Source: Methanosphaera sp. BMS
Lineage (GTDB): Archaea; Methanobacteriota; Methanobacteria; Methanobacteriales; Methanobacteriaceae
Length of the DNA stretch: 64,000 nt
Direction: 5' to 3'
Assembly (NCBI RefSeq): GCF_003268005.1
Contig: NZ_CP014213.1
Coordinates: forward strand, 2,129,501-2,193,500
Below are positions 56,406 to 64,000 of the stretch, piece by piece. The notes under the pieces are model-generated. The model was not told the origin of the DNA and did no database searches. It saw only the letters and a list, made by a program, of their open reading frames with translations. Made by a program: the position numbers and the translations under genes. How positions within the stretch are numbered: the first letter of the stretch is position 1; each line of letters starts with the position of its first letter.

Positions 56406-58358
56406 TTGGCAGAAAATGAAGAAATACGTATGGGAGTATACGTTTGTCACTGTGGAGTAAACATCGGTGGAGTAGTAGACTGTGTAGCAGTAAAAGAATA
56501 CGCAGAAACACTACCTGATGTAGTAGTAGCACGTGAATACAAATACATGTGTTCAGACCCAGGACAAAAACTCATACAAGACGATATTAAAGAATTAAAC
56601 TTAAACAGAGTAGTAGTAGCAGCATGTAGTCCTCGTTTACACGAACCTACATTCAGAAGAGCTGTAAAAGAAGCAGGATTAAACGAATACTTATTCGACT
56701 TCGTAAACTTAAGAGAACAAGACTCATGGGTACACGGAGACGACCCTGCAGGAGCAACCGAAAAAGCTAAAGATTTAGTAAGAATGGGTTGTGCAAAAAC
56801 AAGATTACTCAACGCATTAACTGCTGAAAAAGTAGGCGTAAAAGACACTGCAATGGTTATCGGTGGTGGAGTAGCAGGTATCCAAACAGCACTCGACCTC
56901 GGTGACATGGGATTCAAAACCTACCTCATCGAAAGAAGACCAACCATCAGTGGAAGAATGGGACAATTAGACAAAACATTCCCAACACTCGACTGTTCAA
57001 TGTGTATTCTAGCACCTAAAATGGTAGACGCAGGAAAACACGAAAACATCGAATTACTTTCCTACTCAGAAGTAAAAGATGTAGACGGATACATCGGTAA
57101 CTTCACAGTAACAGTAGAGAAAAAAGCAAGATACGTTGATGAAGCTACCTGTACCGGTTGTGGATTATGTCAAGAAGCTTGTCCAATCGAAATACCAAAC
57201 TACTTCGACGAAGGAACAGGTATGGTAAAAGCAGCTTACATTCCATTCCCACAAGCAGTACCTCTTGTAGCAACAATCGATAAAGACTACTGTATTAACT
57301 GTCACTTATGTGACAAAGCTTGTGAAAAAGGTTGTATTAACCACGACCAAGAACCAGAACTCGTGGAAATCGAAGTTGGTACAATTGTAGTAGCAACAGG
57401 TTACGACACATTCGATCCAACAGAAAAAGAAGAATACATCTTCGATCAAGCAGAAAACGTAATTACCGGTTTACAAATTGAAAGATACATAAACGCATCT
57501 GGACCAACACAAGGTCACGTAATCCAACCATCATCCGGTGAAACACCTAAAAAAGTTGCATTCATCCAATGTGTAGGTTCCCGTGACGAAAAAGTTGGAA
57601 ACCCATACTGTTCCAGAGTATGTTGTATGTACGCAATGAAAAACGCACAATTATGTGTAGACCACGAACCAGATACACAAGTAACAATTTACTACATTGA
57701 TATTCGTGCATTCGGTAAAGGTTACGAAGAATTCTACAGATTATCACAAGAAAAATACGGAATCAAATTTATCAGAGGTAAAGCAGCACAACTTATCGAA
57801 AACGAAGATAAGACCATTACAGTACGTGCAGAAGATACCTTACTCGGTAAAGCAACCGCATTTACTTATGACTTAGTAGTATTATCAGTAGGTCTTGTAC
57901 CTCCTGAAGGACAAGAAACCTTAAGACAAACACTAGGATTATCCAGATCCGCAGACGGATTCTTTATGGAAGCTCACCCTAAACTCAGACCTGTCGACAC
58001 AATGACCGACGGTATCTACCTAGCAGGTGTAGCACAAGGTCCTAAAGATATTCCTGACACAGTATCACAAGCTTCAGGTGCAGCAGCAAGAGCAGCAATT
58101 CCTATGATCCAAGGAGAAGTAGAAATTGAACCTATCATTGCTGAAGTAAATGAAGAAAACTGTGGTGGATGTGAAATCTGTGTTGAATTATGTCCATTCG
58201 GAGCTATTTCAATTGAAGATGGTAAATCCACAATCAACGTAGCTTTATGTAAAGGATGTGGAACATGTGTAGCAGCATGTCCAACCGGTGCATTAGACCA
58301 AGCACACTTCAAAAACGAACAAATCCTTGCTCAAATCGAAGCAGCTTTAGGAAAATAA
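56406..58358 (+). CDS. hdrA: Heterodisulfide reductase subunit HdrA
   Basis: FAD and iron-sulfur subunit that bifurcates electrons from hydrogenase to ferredoxin and to the CoM-S-S-CoB heterodisulfide via HdrBC. In 650 residues: [13 protein letters not shown] at the N terminus; FAD motif [16 protein letters not shown] near 149; [13 protein letters not shown]; and four ferredoxin-type clusters ([51 protein letters not shown]). Starts at TTG behind AGGTGAT. Codon choice is strongly biased to C-ending AAC, TAC, GAC, as for a very highly expressed gene. hdrBC and the hydrogenase are not adjacent. Confidence 0.97.
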   Translation: MAENEEIRMGVYVCHCGVNIGGVVDCVAVKEYAETLPDVVVAREYKYMCSDPGQKLIQDDIKELNLNRVVVAACSPRLHEPTFRRAVKEAGLNEYLFDFVNLREQDSWVHGDDPAGATEKAKDLVRMGCAKTRLLNALTAEKVGVKDTAMVIGGGVAGIQTALDLGDMGFKTYLIERRPTISGRMGQLDKTFPTLDCSMCILAPKMVDAGKHENIELLSYSEVKDVDGYIGNFTVTVEKKARYVDEATCTGCGLCQEACPIEIPNYFDEGTGMVKAAYIPFPQAVPLVATIDKDYCINCHLCDKACEKGCINHDQEPELVEIEVGTIVVATGYDTFDPTEKEEYIFDQAENVITGLQIERYINASGPTQGHVIQPSSGETPKKVAFIQCVGSRDEKVGNPYCSRVCCMYAMKNAQLCVDHEPDTQVTIYYIDIRAFGKGYEEFYRLSQEKYGIKFIRGKAAQLIENEDKTITVRAEDTLLGKATAFTYDLVVLSVGLVPPEGQETLRQTLGLSRSADGFFMEAHPKLRPVDTMTDGIYLAGVAQGPKDIPDTVSQASGAAARAAIPMIQGEVEIEPIIAEVNEENCGGCEICVELCPFGAISIEDGKSTINVALCKGCGTCVAACPTGALDQAHFKNEQILAQIEAALGK

Positions 58359-58376
58359 GATTCGTAAACAGAACTG

Positions 58377-58399
58377 ATAAGGAGCCTATATCTCCTTAT
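58377..58399 (+). terminator. hdrA terminator
   Basis: ATAAGGAG-CCTATAT-CTCCTTAT, an 8-bp perfect stem 19 bases past the stop, followed by CCTCTTCTTTT. Confidence 0.75.
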
Positions 58400-58600
58400 C
58401 CTCTTCTTTTAAAATATAACCTCCGATATATAAACTCATATTTTTAATGTGACAATCCCCTTTAATCAATATCTTATTTTAAATATTTAGAACAGTTATT
58501 TTTAATAATTCAATGGTATATTTCTATATTTGAGATATTAACCTTAATTTAAGGAATAATCTTTTAACATCTAATTAATAAGAAAAAGAAGCCATGACGA

Positions 58601-59202
58601 TTGAAATGTTTAATGATGAATGTAAAAATATATTGGATTTATGTAACAGTAGTGCTAGATAAAGATACTTTATCCCCTGTATCCATACTCATACACTCTG
58701 GAGCATCACACGACATTGTAATATACAAAGAAATATTAAAAGAATTAAAAAGAAGAAGATTATTTACTAAACGAACATTATTATGTCTTGATAGAAGATA
58801 TTACTCATTAGAAAATTATAAAATAGGAATTAACCGTTATAAAATAGTTCCAATAATAGCCTCAAAATATGATAATACCATCCAAAAAATCAAAGACAAT
58901 CTTTCATATCCACTCGAAGTATTTAATTCAAATAATAATGAGGACTCAAAAAAATAATATAAAATATTAAAAACAATATCAATAAAACAAATTGAAAATT
59001 GGGAAGATTTAAAACCAGTAAGAGGATTAATTGAAGATTTCTTTAAAGTGCCTAAGATGCCTTTGGATTGGGAAAATTCCACAAATATGCAATAAAATCA
59101 GTAAAGAAAAGTGTATATTTATGCATATTATTAACAACACTCGGTATACAACAAGGATTTATGACAAAAACAAAATGCAGCAATTATAAGAAGAAAATAT
59201 AG
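58601..59202 (+). pseudogene. Broken DDE transposase (IS4/IS1182-like)
   Basis: A decayed transposase. The first frame reads VTVVLDKDTLSPVSILIHSGASHD and CLDRRYYSLENYKIGINRYKIVP, a pattern of archaeal IS4-like transposases, to a stop at 58957. The same frame resumes with IKQIENWEDLKPVRGLIEDFFKVPK. Near 59065 homology shifts frame to GKFHKYAIKSVKKSVYLCILL and ends at TAG 59202. The N-terminal third is missing. Inactive remnant; no clear terminal repeats seen. Confidence 0.75.
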
Positions 59203-59284
59203 AAGAAAGATCACCAATTAAACATAAAAGAAAAAATAAAACCGAAGAAACTTATACTAGAACTAATTATTCTGTACTTGAAAC

Positions 59285-59335
59285 AACCAATCAAAAAACA
59301 TTCTTAGATTACTAAAAAACCAATCAAAAAACATT
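59285..59335 (+). repeat. 18-bp direct repeat
   Basis: AACCAATCAAAAAACATT occurs at 59285-59302 and 59318-59335, a 33-base period, in the debris between the transposase remnant and the ATPase gene. Confidence 0.7.
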
Positions 59336-59493
59336 ATTTGATGGTCTTAATTCAAGTACCTATGGTATAAAATTTCGGTAAAAATTATAGTTTAAAAATT
59401 TTCATTATGTATTTGAATTATTTCTTCTTTACCATTAAAGCAGTATTACAATCCCTGTCATTAGTTGTTTATAGTGGGATTATGAAGGTAATC

Positions 59494-60675
59494 TCATATT
59501 TCTCTATATGGATATACTTTATTCTCTTCTTTATATTTTTTTAGCCATAACTTGAATATTTCATCATATATGTTATATTCTTTACCATTTTGCTCGATCA
59601 TCATCATATTTTTAAGTTTAACTAGTGGTTTACTTATAGAACCTGTTGTTACTTTTAATTTTTCAGCTATTTCTTTTCGAATCAATGGTTTTTCTAGTAG
59701 TGATGTGATGATTTTTTGTTCTTGTAGAGTTAATCTTGACCAGAGATTGATATTATGTGTAGCCAGTAGTGATACTTTTCGTTTGAATTCATACTTAATA
59801 TTATTTTCATCTAATCTTTCATTTTGTGGTAAAATGTTTGCAAATATGTTTATATATGCTGGAATTCCTCTTGTACATTTGTAAAATTGTTTTAGACCAT
59901 TCTCTGTGAATTTAAGTTCAGGAGCTTTTTCTTGCATGTACTTTTTTGTAGTTTCGTATGAAAATGTTCGGATTTCCAAAGTTAACATTCGTCCACCAAA
60001 TGCCCCTTCATTACCTGCAATCTTTTCTATGAATTCATCTTTTAAACTCATACTACCACTTAAAATATAAGTTACATTCTTATTTTCTTGAATATTACTT
60101 CTTAAAAACCATAAAAAACTATCGATATTTTCTAAATTTCTTAATATTTGAAATTCATCAATGAATATTATTATTCCTTTTATTTCTTTAGCATGTTGTC
60201 TATAAATATTTTGAGGTAATTTCATTACAAAATTTGCAAATTTTGAGTAATTTTTTTCAGTTGTTATAATGGGGAGGGATATGTATTCATAGTTTGCTAT
60301 GTCCGCTATGTGAATATCATTCGTTTTTATCATTTTTTTCAATGTTTTATCAATTGTTTTTAAACCTTTTTCTTTGCAGGAATCAATAATTGAATCATAT
60401 AATACTTGCATGAATGAAATTCTATCTAATCTCTTTTCTTGATATGCATCTGATTTGGAAATATCCATATATATGACTAAGTATTCTTTCATTAATTTAT
60501 TTTTAATATTTTTCATCAATGCGGTTTTTCCCACTCCTCTAATCCCAGTAAGTAATAATGTTGGGGTTGAATTAGGATTGGCTGTTATTAAACTGGTAAT
60601 AATATTAATATCCTCTACTCTGTTATAAAATTCACTTTCACTTAATTCAGAATCATTTCCCCATGCTATGTCCAT
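59494..60675 (-). CDS. Archaeal AAA+ ATPase with winged-helix tail
   Basis: A 393-residue STAND-like ATPase of the archaeal ATPase group. Walker A is LTGIRGVGKTALM (about 43-55), Walker B IIIFIDEFQILRN, sensor ILSGSMSL. A C-terminal winged helix (about 315-393) has IRKEIAEKLKVTTGSISKPLVKL, suited to DNA binding. Such genes are abundant, variable and usually near mobile DNA; functions proposed include defence and element maintenance, none shown here. AAGGATGAT precedes ATG. Direct repeats lie upstream, and transposon debris is on both sides. Confidence 0.85.
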   Translation of the reverse strand: MDIAWGNDSELSESEFYNRVEDINIITSLITANPNSTPTLLLTGIRGVGKTALMKNIKNKLMKEYLVIYMDISKSDAYQEKRLDRISFMQVLYDSIIDSCKEKGLKTIDKTLKKMIKTNDIHIADIANYEYISLPIITTEKNYSKFANFVMKLPQNIYRQHAKEIKGIIIFIDEFQILRNLENIDSFLWFLRSNIQENKNVTYILSGSMSLKDEFIEKIAGNEGAFGGRMLTLEIRTFSYETTKKYMQEKAPELKFTENGLKQFYKCTRGIPAYINIFANILPQNERLDENNIKYEFKRKVSLLATHNINLWSRLTLQEQKIITSLLEKPLIRKEIAEKLKVTTGSISKPLVKLKNMMMIEQNGKEYNIYDEIFKLWLKKYKEENKVYPYREI

Positions 60676-60720
60676 ATTATCATCCTTCTTAGTATAATGT
60701 GTTCTATGTTTCCCTTACTT

Positions 60721-60773
60721 TTTATAGTTATTGTTTTTTACAATAATTTTTATAGTTATTGTTTTTTACAATA
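60721..60773. repeat. Two 25-bp direct repeats upstream of the ATPase gene
   Basis: TTTATAGTTATTGTTTTTTA... occurs at 60721-60745 and 60749-60773, period 28. Each copy holds TTGT-TTTTT-ACAA, a small dyad. They lie 46 bases before the ATPase start, so they may be binding sites for its own winged helix; this is inference. Confidence 0.6.
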
Positions 60774-61439
60774 TAACCATATTTTCTTCCATTTACTATT
60801 ATCCTCTCATTATTAGTTTTTAAGAGATCTAGCTACATATAATAGTTTATTTAAGTTATTATCACATTCCCACCCCCCCCCCCCCCCTTTATATAATTAT
60901 TTTATTTTGTAATTTATTTACTTTGAGGGGTATAACATTCTTTTATAACTTTATATTAGTTATTCCTTTGAATTTATTGAATTCATTGGATTAAACTAGG
61001 TATTTGTTCTTTAAATAATGCCACATAATTATATTAATTAGGTATAATATACATTCTATTAATAATAAAAAAGATATAATGAATTTTCAAGTAATCTTTA
61101 TAGATAAGTTAATGTAGGCTTTATTTATATTATTTTTTGTTTATTCTGTATTTTAGAATTTTTATCATAAAATACGACTCTTTTTTTGGAGTCTCATCTT
61201 TTTTTTATTATTATATGGGATTCTTTTTCATGAAATCTCATATTAAATTATAATATATTAATTGTCGTGATTAATATGAATAAAAATTTCAGTAACATTC
61301 GGTCAAGATTAAAAAAAATTGGAAGAAGAGGTATTTATACAATTTAGGGAGGGTAACAAAAATTCATTAGTACCTTATTTAACTTATGATGCTATTAAGA
61401 TATCCATATGATGGTATGGGAAATATATTAGTTTTTATT
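60774..61439. other. Intergenic with poly-C tract and hairpins
   Basis: Accessory AT-rich DNA. A run of 15 C lies at 60873-60887, striking in this genome. GACTC/GAGTC and ATATGGGATT/AATCTCATAT stem-loops lie at about 61176-61250. A 23-codon ORF at 61276 (MNKNFSNIRSRLKKIGRR...) has GTGAT before it but no support. No real gene is seen. Confidence 0.5.
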
Positions 61440-61447
61440 GTTTTTTG
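61440..61447. repeat. Target-site duplication, left copy
   Basis: GTTTTTTG directly outside the left inverted repeat; identical to 62993-63000. Confidence 0.75.
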
Positions 61448-61545
61448 GGCTCTGTAGAAATCCTATGAAAAAACAATTAAAAGTAATACTTTTATCAAAA
61501 TATTTATATGCTATTTTAAATAAAATTATTAACTATACCATTAGT

Positions 61546-61620
61546 AATATTTTATTATATATATTTAATATTTTATTATATATATTTAATATTTTATTAT
61601 ATATATTTAATATTTTATTA
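61546..61620. repeat. 21-bp tandem repeat, 3.6 copies
   Basis: Units starting AATATTTTATTATATA at 61546, 61567, 61588 and a partial at 61609. Pure AT, inside the element, 24 bases before tnpB. Likely slippage-prone promoter DNA. Confidence 0.8.
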
Positions 61621-61643
61621 TTTTTTGTGTGTAGATAGTTGTT

Positions 61644-62756
61644 ATGTATAAGAGTTTTGTTGTTCGTATTTATCCTGATGAAGTTCAGGAGAGTTTTTTT
61701 ATTAATCAGTTTGGTTGTTGCCGTTTTGTTTTTAACACTTTTCTGGATGCTAAAAAGACTGTATACTCAGATAATGGAGAGTATTTGTCTTTTTATGATT
61801 GTTCGACTATGTTGACTGAGTTGAAGAAGTCTAAGACTTGGTTAAAACGAGTTGATTCACAAGCTTTGATTGAATCGTTGAAAAATTTAGAAAATGCTTT
61901 TGACAGATTTTTTAAACACCTTAGCAAGTATCCACGCTATAAAAGTAAGTATAATCCGGTACAATCTTATAAAACCAATAATATCAATAACAACATCAGA
62001 ATTGAGGGTAAACGTATTCGTCTTCCTAAGGTGGGTTGGATTCGATTTCGTACACATCAAAAGATATCCGGCAAAATACAATCTGTCACTGTTAAACAAA
62101 AAGCATCCGGTAAGTATTTTGTTTCTATTTTATGTAAAGATGTCACAAGGCATGTTTTTAAGAGTAATGATCGTAGTTGTGGTATAGATTTGGGAATATC
62201 ACGTTTTGTCACAATAAACACGGGCGAAATAATACATTTCCCACAACAAAACAAGATCATACAATTAGACAAGAAAATACAAAGATTTCAAAGAAAACTA
62301 TCCAAAAAAGAAATTGGCAGCAAAAACTACAATAAAATCAAAAAGAAGATAGCCTTAGCATATGAAAAAAGACATAACATACTAGACTATCATTTCTATA
62401 AGATAGCACAACGATTAACAGAAAAATATCACGTAATCTCTATGGAAACACTAAACATTAAAGGCATGCTAAAAAACAGCAGACTATCACGAAGTATACA
62501 AGAAAAATCATGGCACATGTTCACCAGAATACTAGAACAAAAAGCATACGAACACGGACGAAAACTAATACACATAGACCAATGGTACCCATCCAGCAAA
62601 ACATGCAACAACTGTAAATACCACAAAGAAGACCTAACACTAAACAACCGAACATGGACATGCCCCCATTGTGGTAATAGACATGATAGGGACATTAATG
62701 CTGCTAAAAATATACATCAGGAAGGATTAAAAATAATTAATCAAATACAATATTGA
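61644..62756 (+). CDS. tnpB: TnpB RNA-guided nuclease (IS200/IS605 family)
   Basis: TnpB uses an omega RNA to cut DNA next to a short motif and helps its element persist. The 370-residue protein looks intact. The N terminus KSFVVRIYPDEVQESFF is the helix-turn-helix region. RuvC residues are Asp in CGIDLGISRF (about 188), Glu in VISMETLNIKGM and Asp in DRDINAAKNIH. The zinc finger is CNNCKYH...CPHCG. No tnpA adjoins it. The 3' flank is a GC-rich structured stretch that may be its guide RNA. Codon usage drifts from T-rich at the 5' end to A/C-rich later. The start has no strong ribosome binding site. Confidence 0.9.
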   Translation: MYKSFVVRIYPDEVQESFFINQFGCCRFVFNTFLDAKKTVYSDNGEYLSFYDCSTMLTELKKSKTWLKRVDSQALIESLKNLENAFDRFFKHLSKYPRYKSKYNPVQSYKTNNINNNIRIEGKRIRLPKVGWIRFRTHQKISGKIQSVTVKQKASGKYFVSILCKDVTRHVFKSNDRSCGIDLGISRFVTINTGEIIHFPQQNKIIQLDKKIQRFQRKLSKKEIGSKNYNKIKKKIALAYEKRHNILDYHFYKIAQRLTEKYHVISMETLNIKGMLKNSRLSRSIQEKSWHMFTRILEQKAYEHGRKLIHIDQWYPSSKTCNNCKYHKEDLTLNNRTWTCPHCGNRHDRDINAAKNIHQEGLKIINQIQY

Positions 62757-62912
62757 TTACTATATTTATTTATATGAACCGAGGGTTTCCCGGGGATCGC
62801 CTGTACCACTTACTATGCTGCGTTGGCGGCAATTAGGCAGGAATCAAATGACAAATACAATTACTCAATATGAGTGAGAATTGTATATTGATGAAGAAAG
62901 GATAATATTGAA
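62757..62912 (+). ncRNA. Candidate omega RNA / right end of the tnpB element
   Basis: Directly after tnpB, GC content jumps. GGGTTTCCC, CGCC/GGCG and GCCT/AGGC can pair within 62782-62850. A closing hairpin ATACAATT-ACTCA-ATA-TGAGT-(GAG)-AATTGTAT lies at 62855-62886. TnpB guide RNAs come from just this position, overlapping the gene end and the element's right end. The exact guide boundary cannot be read. Confidence 0.5.
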
Positions 62913-62926
62913 ATAGAATATATTCC

Positions 62927-62990
62927 CTCTGTAAAAAATTATATTTGAGTTATTACTCATACTTCACTCAAATCAAGGTTTTCTACAGAG
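62927..62990. repeat. Imperfect palindrome at right end of the element
   Basis: CTCTGTAAAAA...ATTTGAGT on the left pairs with ACTCAAAT...TTTTCTACAGAG on the right. The outer part copies the terminal repeat, so the right end carries a small MITE-like hairpin. Confidence 0.6.
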
Positions 62991-62992
62991 CC

Positions 62993-63000
62993 GTTTTTTG
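62993..63000. repeat. Target-site duplication, right copy
   Basis: GTTTTTTG immediately outside the right inverted repeat. Confidence 0.75.
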
Positions 63001-63140
63001 TTTTCAAGTTGTTATTATCCTATTTTTTTATTGAATTCTTTTTTTATTCTTTTTTTCTTGTATGTATTTTTGTATTTTTTGTTACTTTTTCGGTATATTA
63101 ATATACTTGTATTATCAATAGTATATATTAGTGATTTAAA

Positions 63141-63419
63141 ATGGCTACTACAATTAGAATTAATGAAGATGTTAAGCAACAATTAAAGATACAGAGTGCT
63201 AAATTAGGTGTTAAACAAATTGATTTAGTTAATAGGTATGTTATTGAAGGAATTAAGAGAGACATGCCATGTAATATTAAAAGTATTGAGGATATTGAAA
63301 GATTATTGTCACATGATAAACCTGAAGGAAATAATTTAAAATCATTTGTTAATTTAATCGATAATGATGAGTCAATTGATCCTGTTGAAGAGAAAAAATC
63401 AGCTTATAGGGGTTATTAA
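63141..63419 (+). CDS. Ribbon-helix-helix antitoxin, paralogue
   Basis: 92 residues. TTIRINEDVKQQLKIQSAKLG then DLVNRYVIEGI is an RHH DNA-binding fold clearly related to the antitoxin at 15778. The acidic tail is shorter (about 40 residues). AGTGAT precedes ATG. It is followed one base later by a PIN toxin start. It begins 141 bases past the mobile element's right target duplication, so the pair may be an older resident of the same accessory site. Confidence 0.8.
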   Translation: MATTIRINEDVKQQLKIQSAKLGVKQIDLVNRYVIEGIKRDMPCNIKSIEDIERLLSHDKPEGNNLKSFVNLIDNDESIDPVEEKKSAYRGY

Positions 63420-63420
63420 A

Positions 63421-63813
63421 GTGCTTTTTATCGATAGTTGTTATATTATTGCTTTAATGAATGTTAAAGCTAAAAAACATGACGAATCTTTAAAATTATT
63501 GGAGTATATTGATAATGAAAGGACGTTGATAAATTCTACCGTAATTTTGGAAATTTTTAATAATTTGAAGAAGAAACGTTATGAAGCTAAACGTTTGGAT
63601 ATTATCGATTTAATATATTCTATGGATAAAATTCATTATTTGGATGTACTAGAGTATAATAATGCTCTTGATTTGTGTAAATATTATAATTTTAGTGTTA
63701 ATTATGGTGATTGTACTATAATACAGTCAATGGAAAAATATAATGTTAATAATATAGTTTCATTTGATAATGACTTTGATAAGGTAAAAGGAATTAATAG
63801 GGTTTATTTATAA
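63421..63813 (+). CDS. PIN-domain toxin, paralogue (VapC-like)
   Basis: 130 residues from a GTG one base after the antitoxin stop. Acidic PIN residues: Asp in LFIDSCYI, Glu in STVILEIFNNL, Asp in VNYGDCTI and Asp in VSFDNDFDKV. It aligns along its length with the toxin at 15356. GGGG 7 bases ahead supports GTG; a longer frame from 63364 would overlap the antitoxin and is less likely. Predicted RNase; target unknown. Confidence 0.83.
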   Translation: MLFIDSCYIIALMNVKAKKHDESLKLLEYIDNERTLINSTVILEIFNNLKKKRYEAKRLDIIDLIYSMDKIHYLDVLEYNNALDLCKYYNFSVNYGDCTIIQSMEKYNVNNIVSFDNDFDKVKGINRVYL

Positions 63814-63899
63814 TATTTCTCTTATTTTTTTTATTTCAATAGGGGGTCGTGCAACAATTGTTATTTGAGGGTATGTTCTAGGATATACTCCAAGCATAA

Positions 63900-64000
63900 T
63901 TCATAGGTCGTAGCTTTACACAAGAATATTATAGACAAATAGAAAAGTATAAACACTTTAAAATTGTCGAAATAAATAAAAATTATGAAGTAACCACAAT
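63900..64000 (+). pseudogene. Possible transposase 5' fragment, runs off window
   Basis: After a TAA the frame is open as FIGRSFTQEYYRQIEKYKHFKIVEINKNYEVTT to the window end. No standard start is visible. The pattern could be the N terminus of an IS4-like transposase, the part missing from the remnant at 58601, but this is a guess. The GTCGTGCAACAATTG at 63847 might be an element end. Confidence 0.3.

Larger units (their letters stand above)
61448..62992 (+). mobile_element. 1,545-bp element with 13-bp inverted ends carrying tnpB
   Basis: Left end GGCTCTGTAGAAA (61448-61460) and right end TTTCTACAGAGCC (62980-62992) are perfect 13-bp inverted repeats. Both are flanked by the 8-bp duplication GTTTTTTG. 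GGCTCT ends with 8-bp duplications are typical of DDE transposons such as ISL3, not of IS200/IS605. Yet the only gene inside is tnpB; there is no DDE transposase and no TnpA. So it looks like a nonautonomous DDE element with a tnpB passenger, or a tnpB element inserted into a MITE. The right end also holds a 65-bp imperfect palindrome (62927-62990). Confidence 0.75.

Noticed and set aside
61276-61347. 23-codon ORF with GTGAT before ATG
   Set aside because: Very short, basic and AT-driven; nothing around supports translation.
61546-61620. Possible CRISPR-like array
   Set aside because: The repeats are contiguous pure-AT tandem units without spacers, and no cas genes are present.

Overview
The window is AT-rich archaeal DNA from a methanogen of the order Methanobacteriales, most likely Methanosphaera or a close relative. 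The evidence is the hdrA and ftr genes, a methanogenesis-marker-11-type protein, a bifunctional fae-hps, a DNA polymerase B split at YADTDG, an archaeal histone, RadA and a multi-OB RPA, and large Asn/Thr-rich adhesin-like proteins. Many genes are preceded by GGTGAT- or GGAGG-type ribosome binding sites.

Layout. 1-4.4 kb holds the bacterial-type chaperone cluster grpE-dnaK-(J-domain protein)-dnaJ. 4.6-10 kb holds an F420-hydrogenase-type maturation protease, a poly-His protein, an unrecognised duplicated-domain protein, methionine aminopeptidase, and a pair of membrane/coiled-coil proteins. 10-15 kb holds initiator tRNA-Met, RNase P RNA, a histone, hypF divergent from larB (both linked to nickel enzymes), and an intron-containing tRNA-Trp. 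15-19.4 kb is accessory: an RHH/PIN toxin-antitoxin pair, three decayed adhesin 3' ends with hairpins and dif-like dyads, and a small hydrophobic ORF. 19.4-47.3 kb is core: polB1, GNAT and MBL-fold proteins, a TrkA-type protein, ftr-nnr, ogt, fae-hps, a PHP protein, a purM/hypE-like protein, hisH, a sugar nucleotidyltransferase, an M42 peptidase, ubiD, a tandem-domain purE, a GT2 fusion protein, marker protein 11, ribH, leuB-leuD-leuC and a DUF2112-like gene. 47.7-58.4 kb holds rpa, radA, two tandem AEC transporters, a 912-residue adhesin and hdrA. 58.4-64 kb is accessory again: a broken transposase, an AAA+ ATPase, a tnpB element with inverted ends and an 8-bp target duplication, and a second RHH/PIN pair.

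The genes fit a hydrogen-dependent methanogen. HdrA, Ftr and Fae-Hps handle C1 and electron flow. HypF, the protease and LarB serve nickel enzymes. UbiD feeds archaeal isoprenoid synthesis, and the leu-type genes serve leucine or coenzyme B synthesis. The most noteworthy signals are the tnpB gene inside DDE-type ends, the dif-like sites beside adhesin 3' ends, the tRNA-Trp intron that is itself a box C/D guide, two small ORFs with strong ribosome binding sites, and several perfect inverted repeats upstream of chaperone and fae-hps genes.
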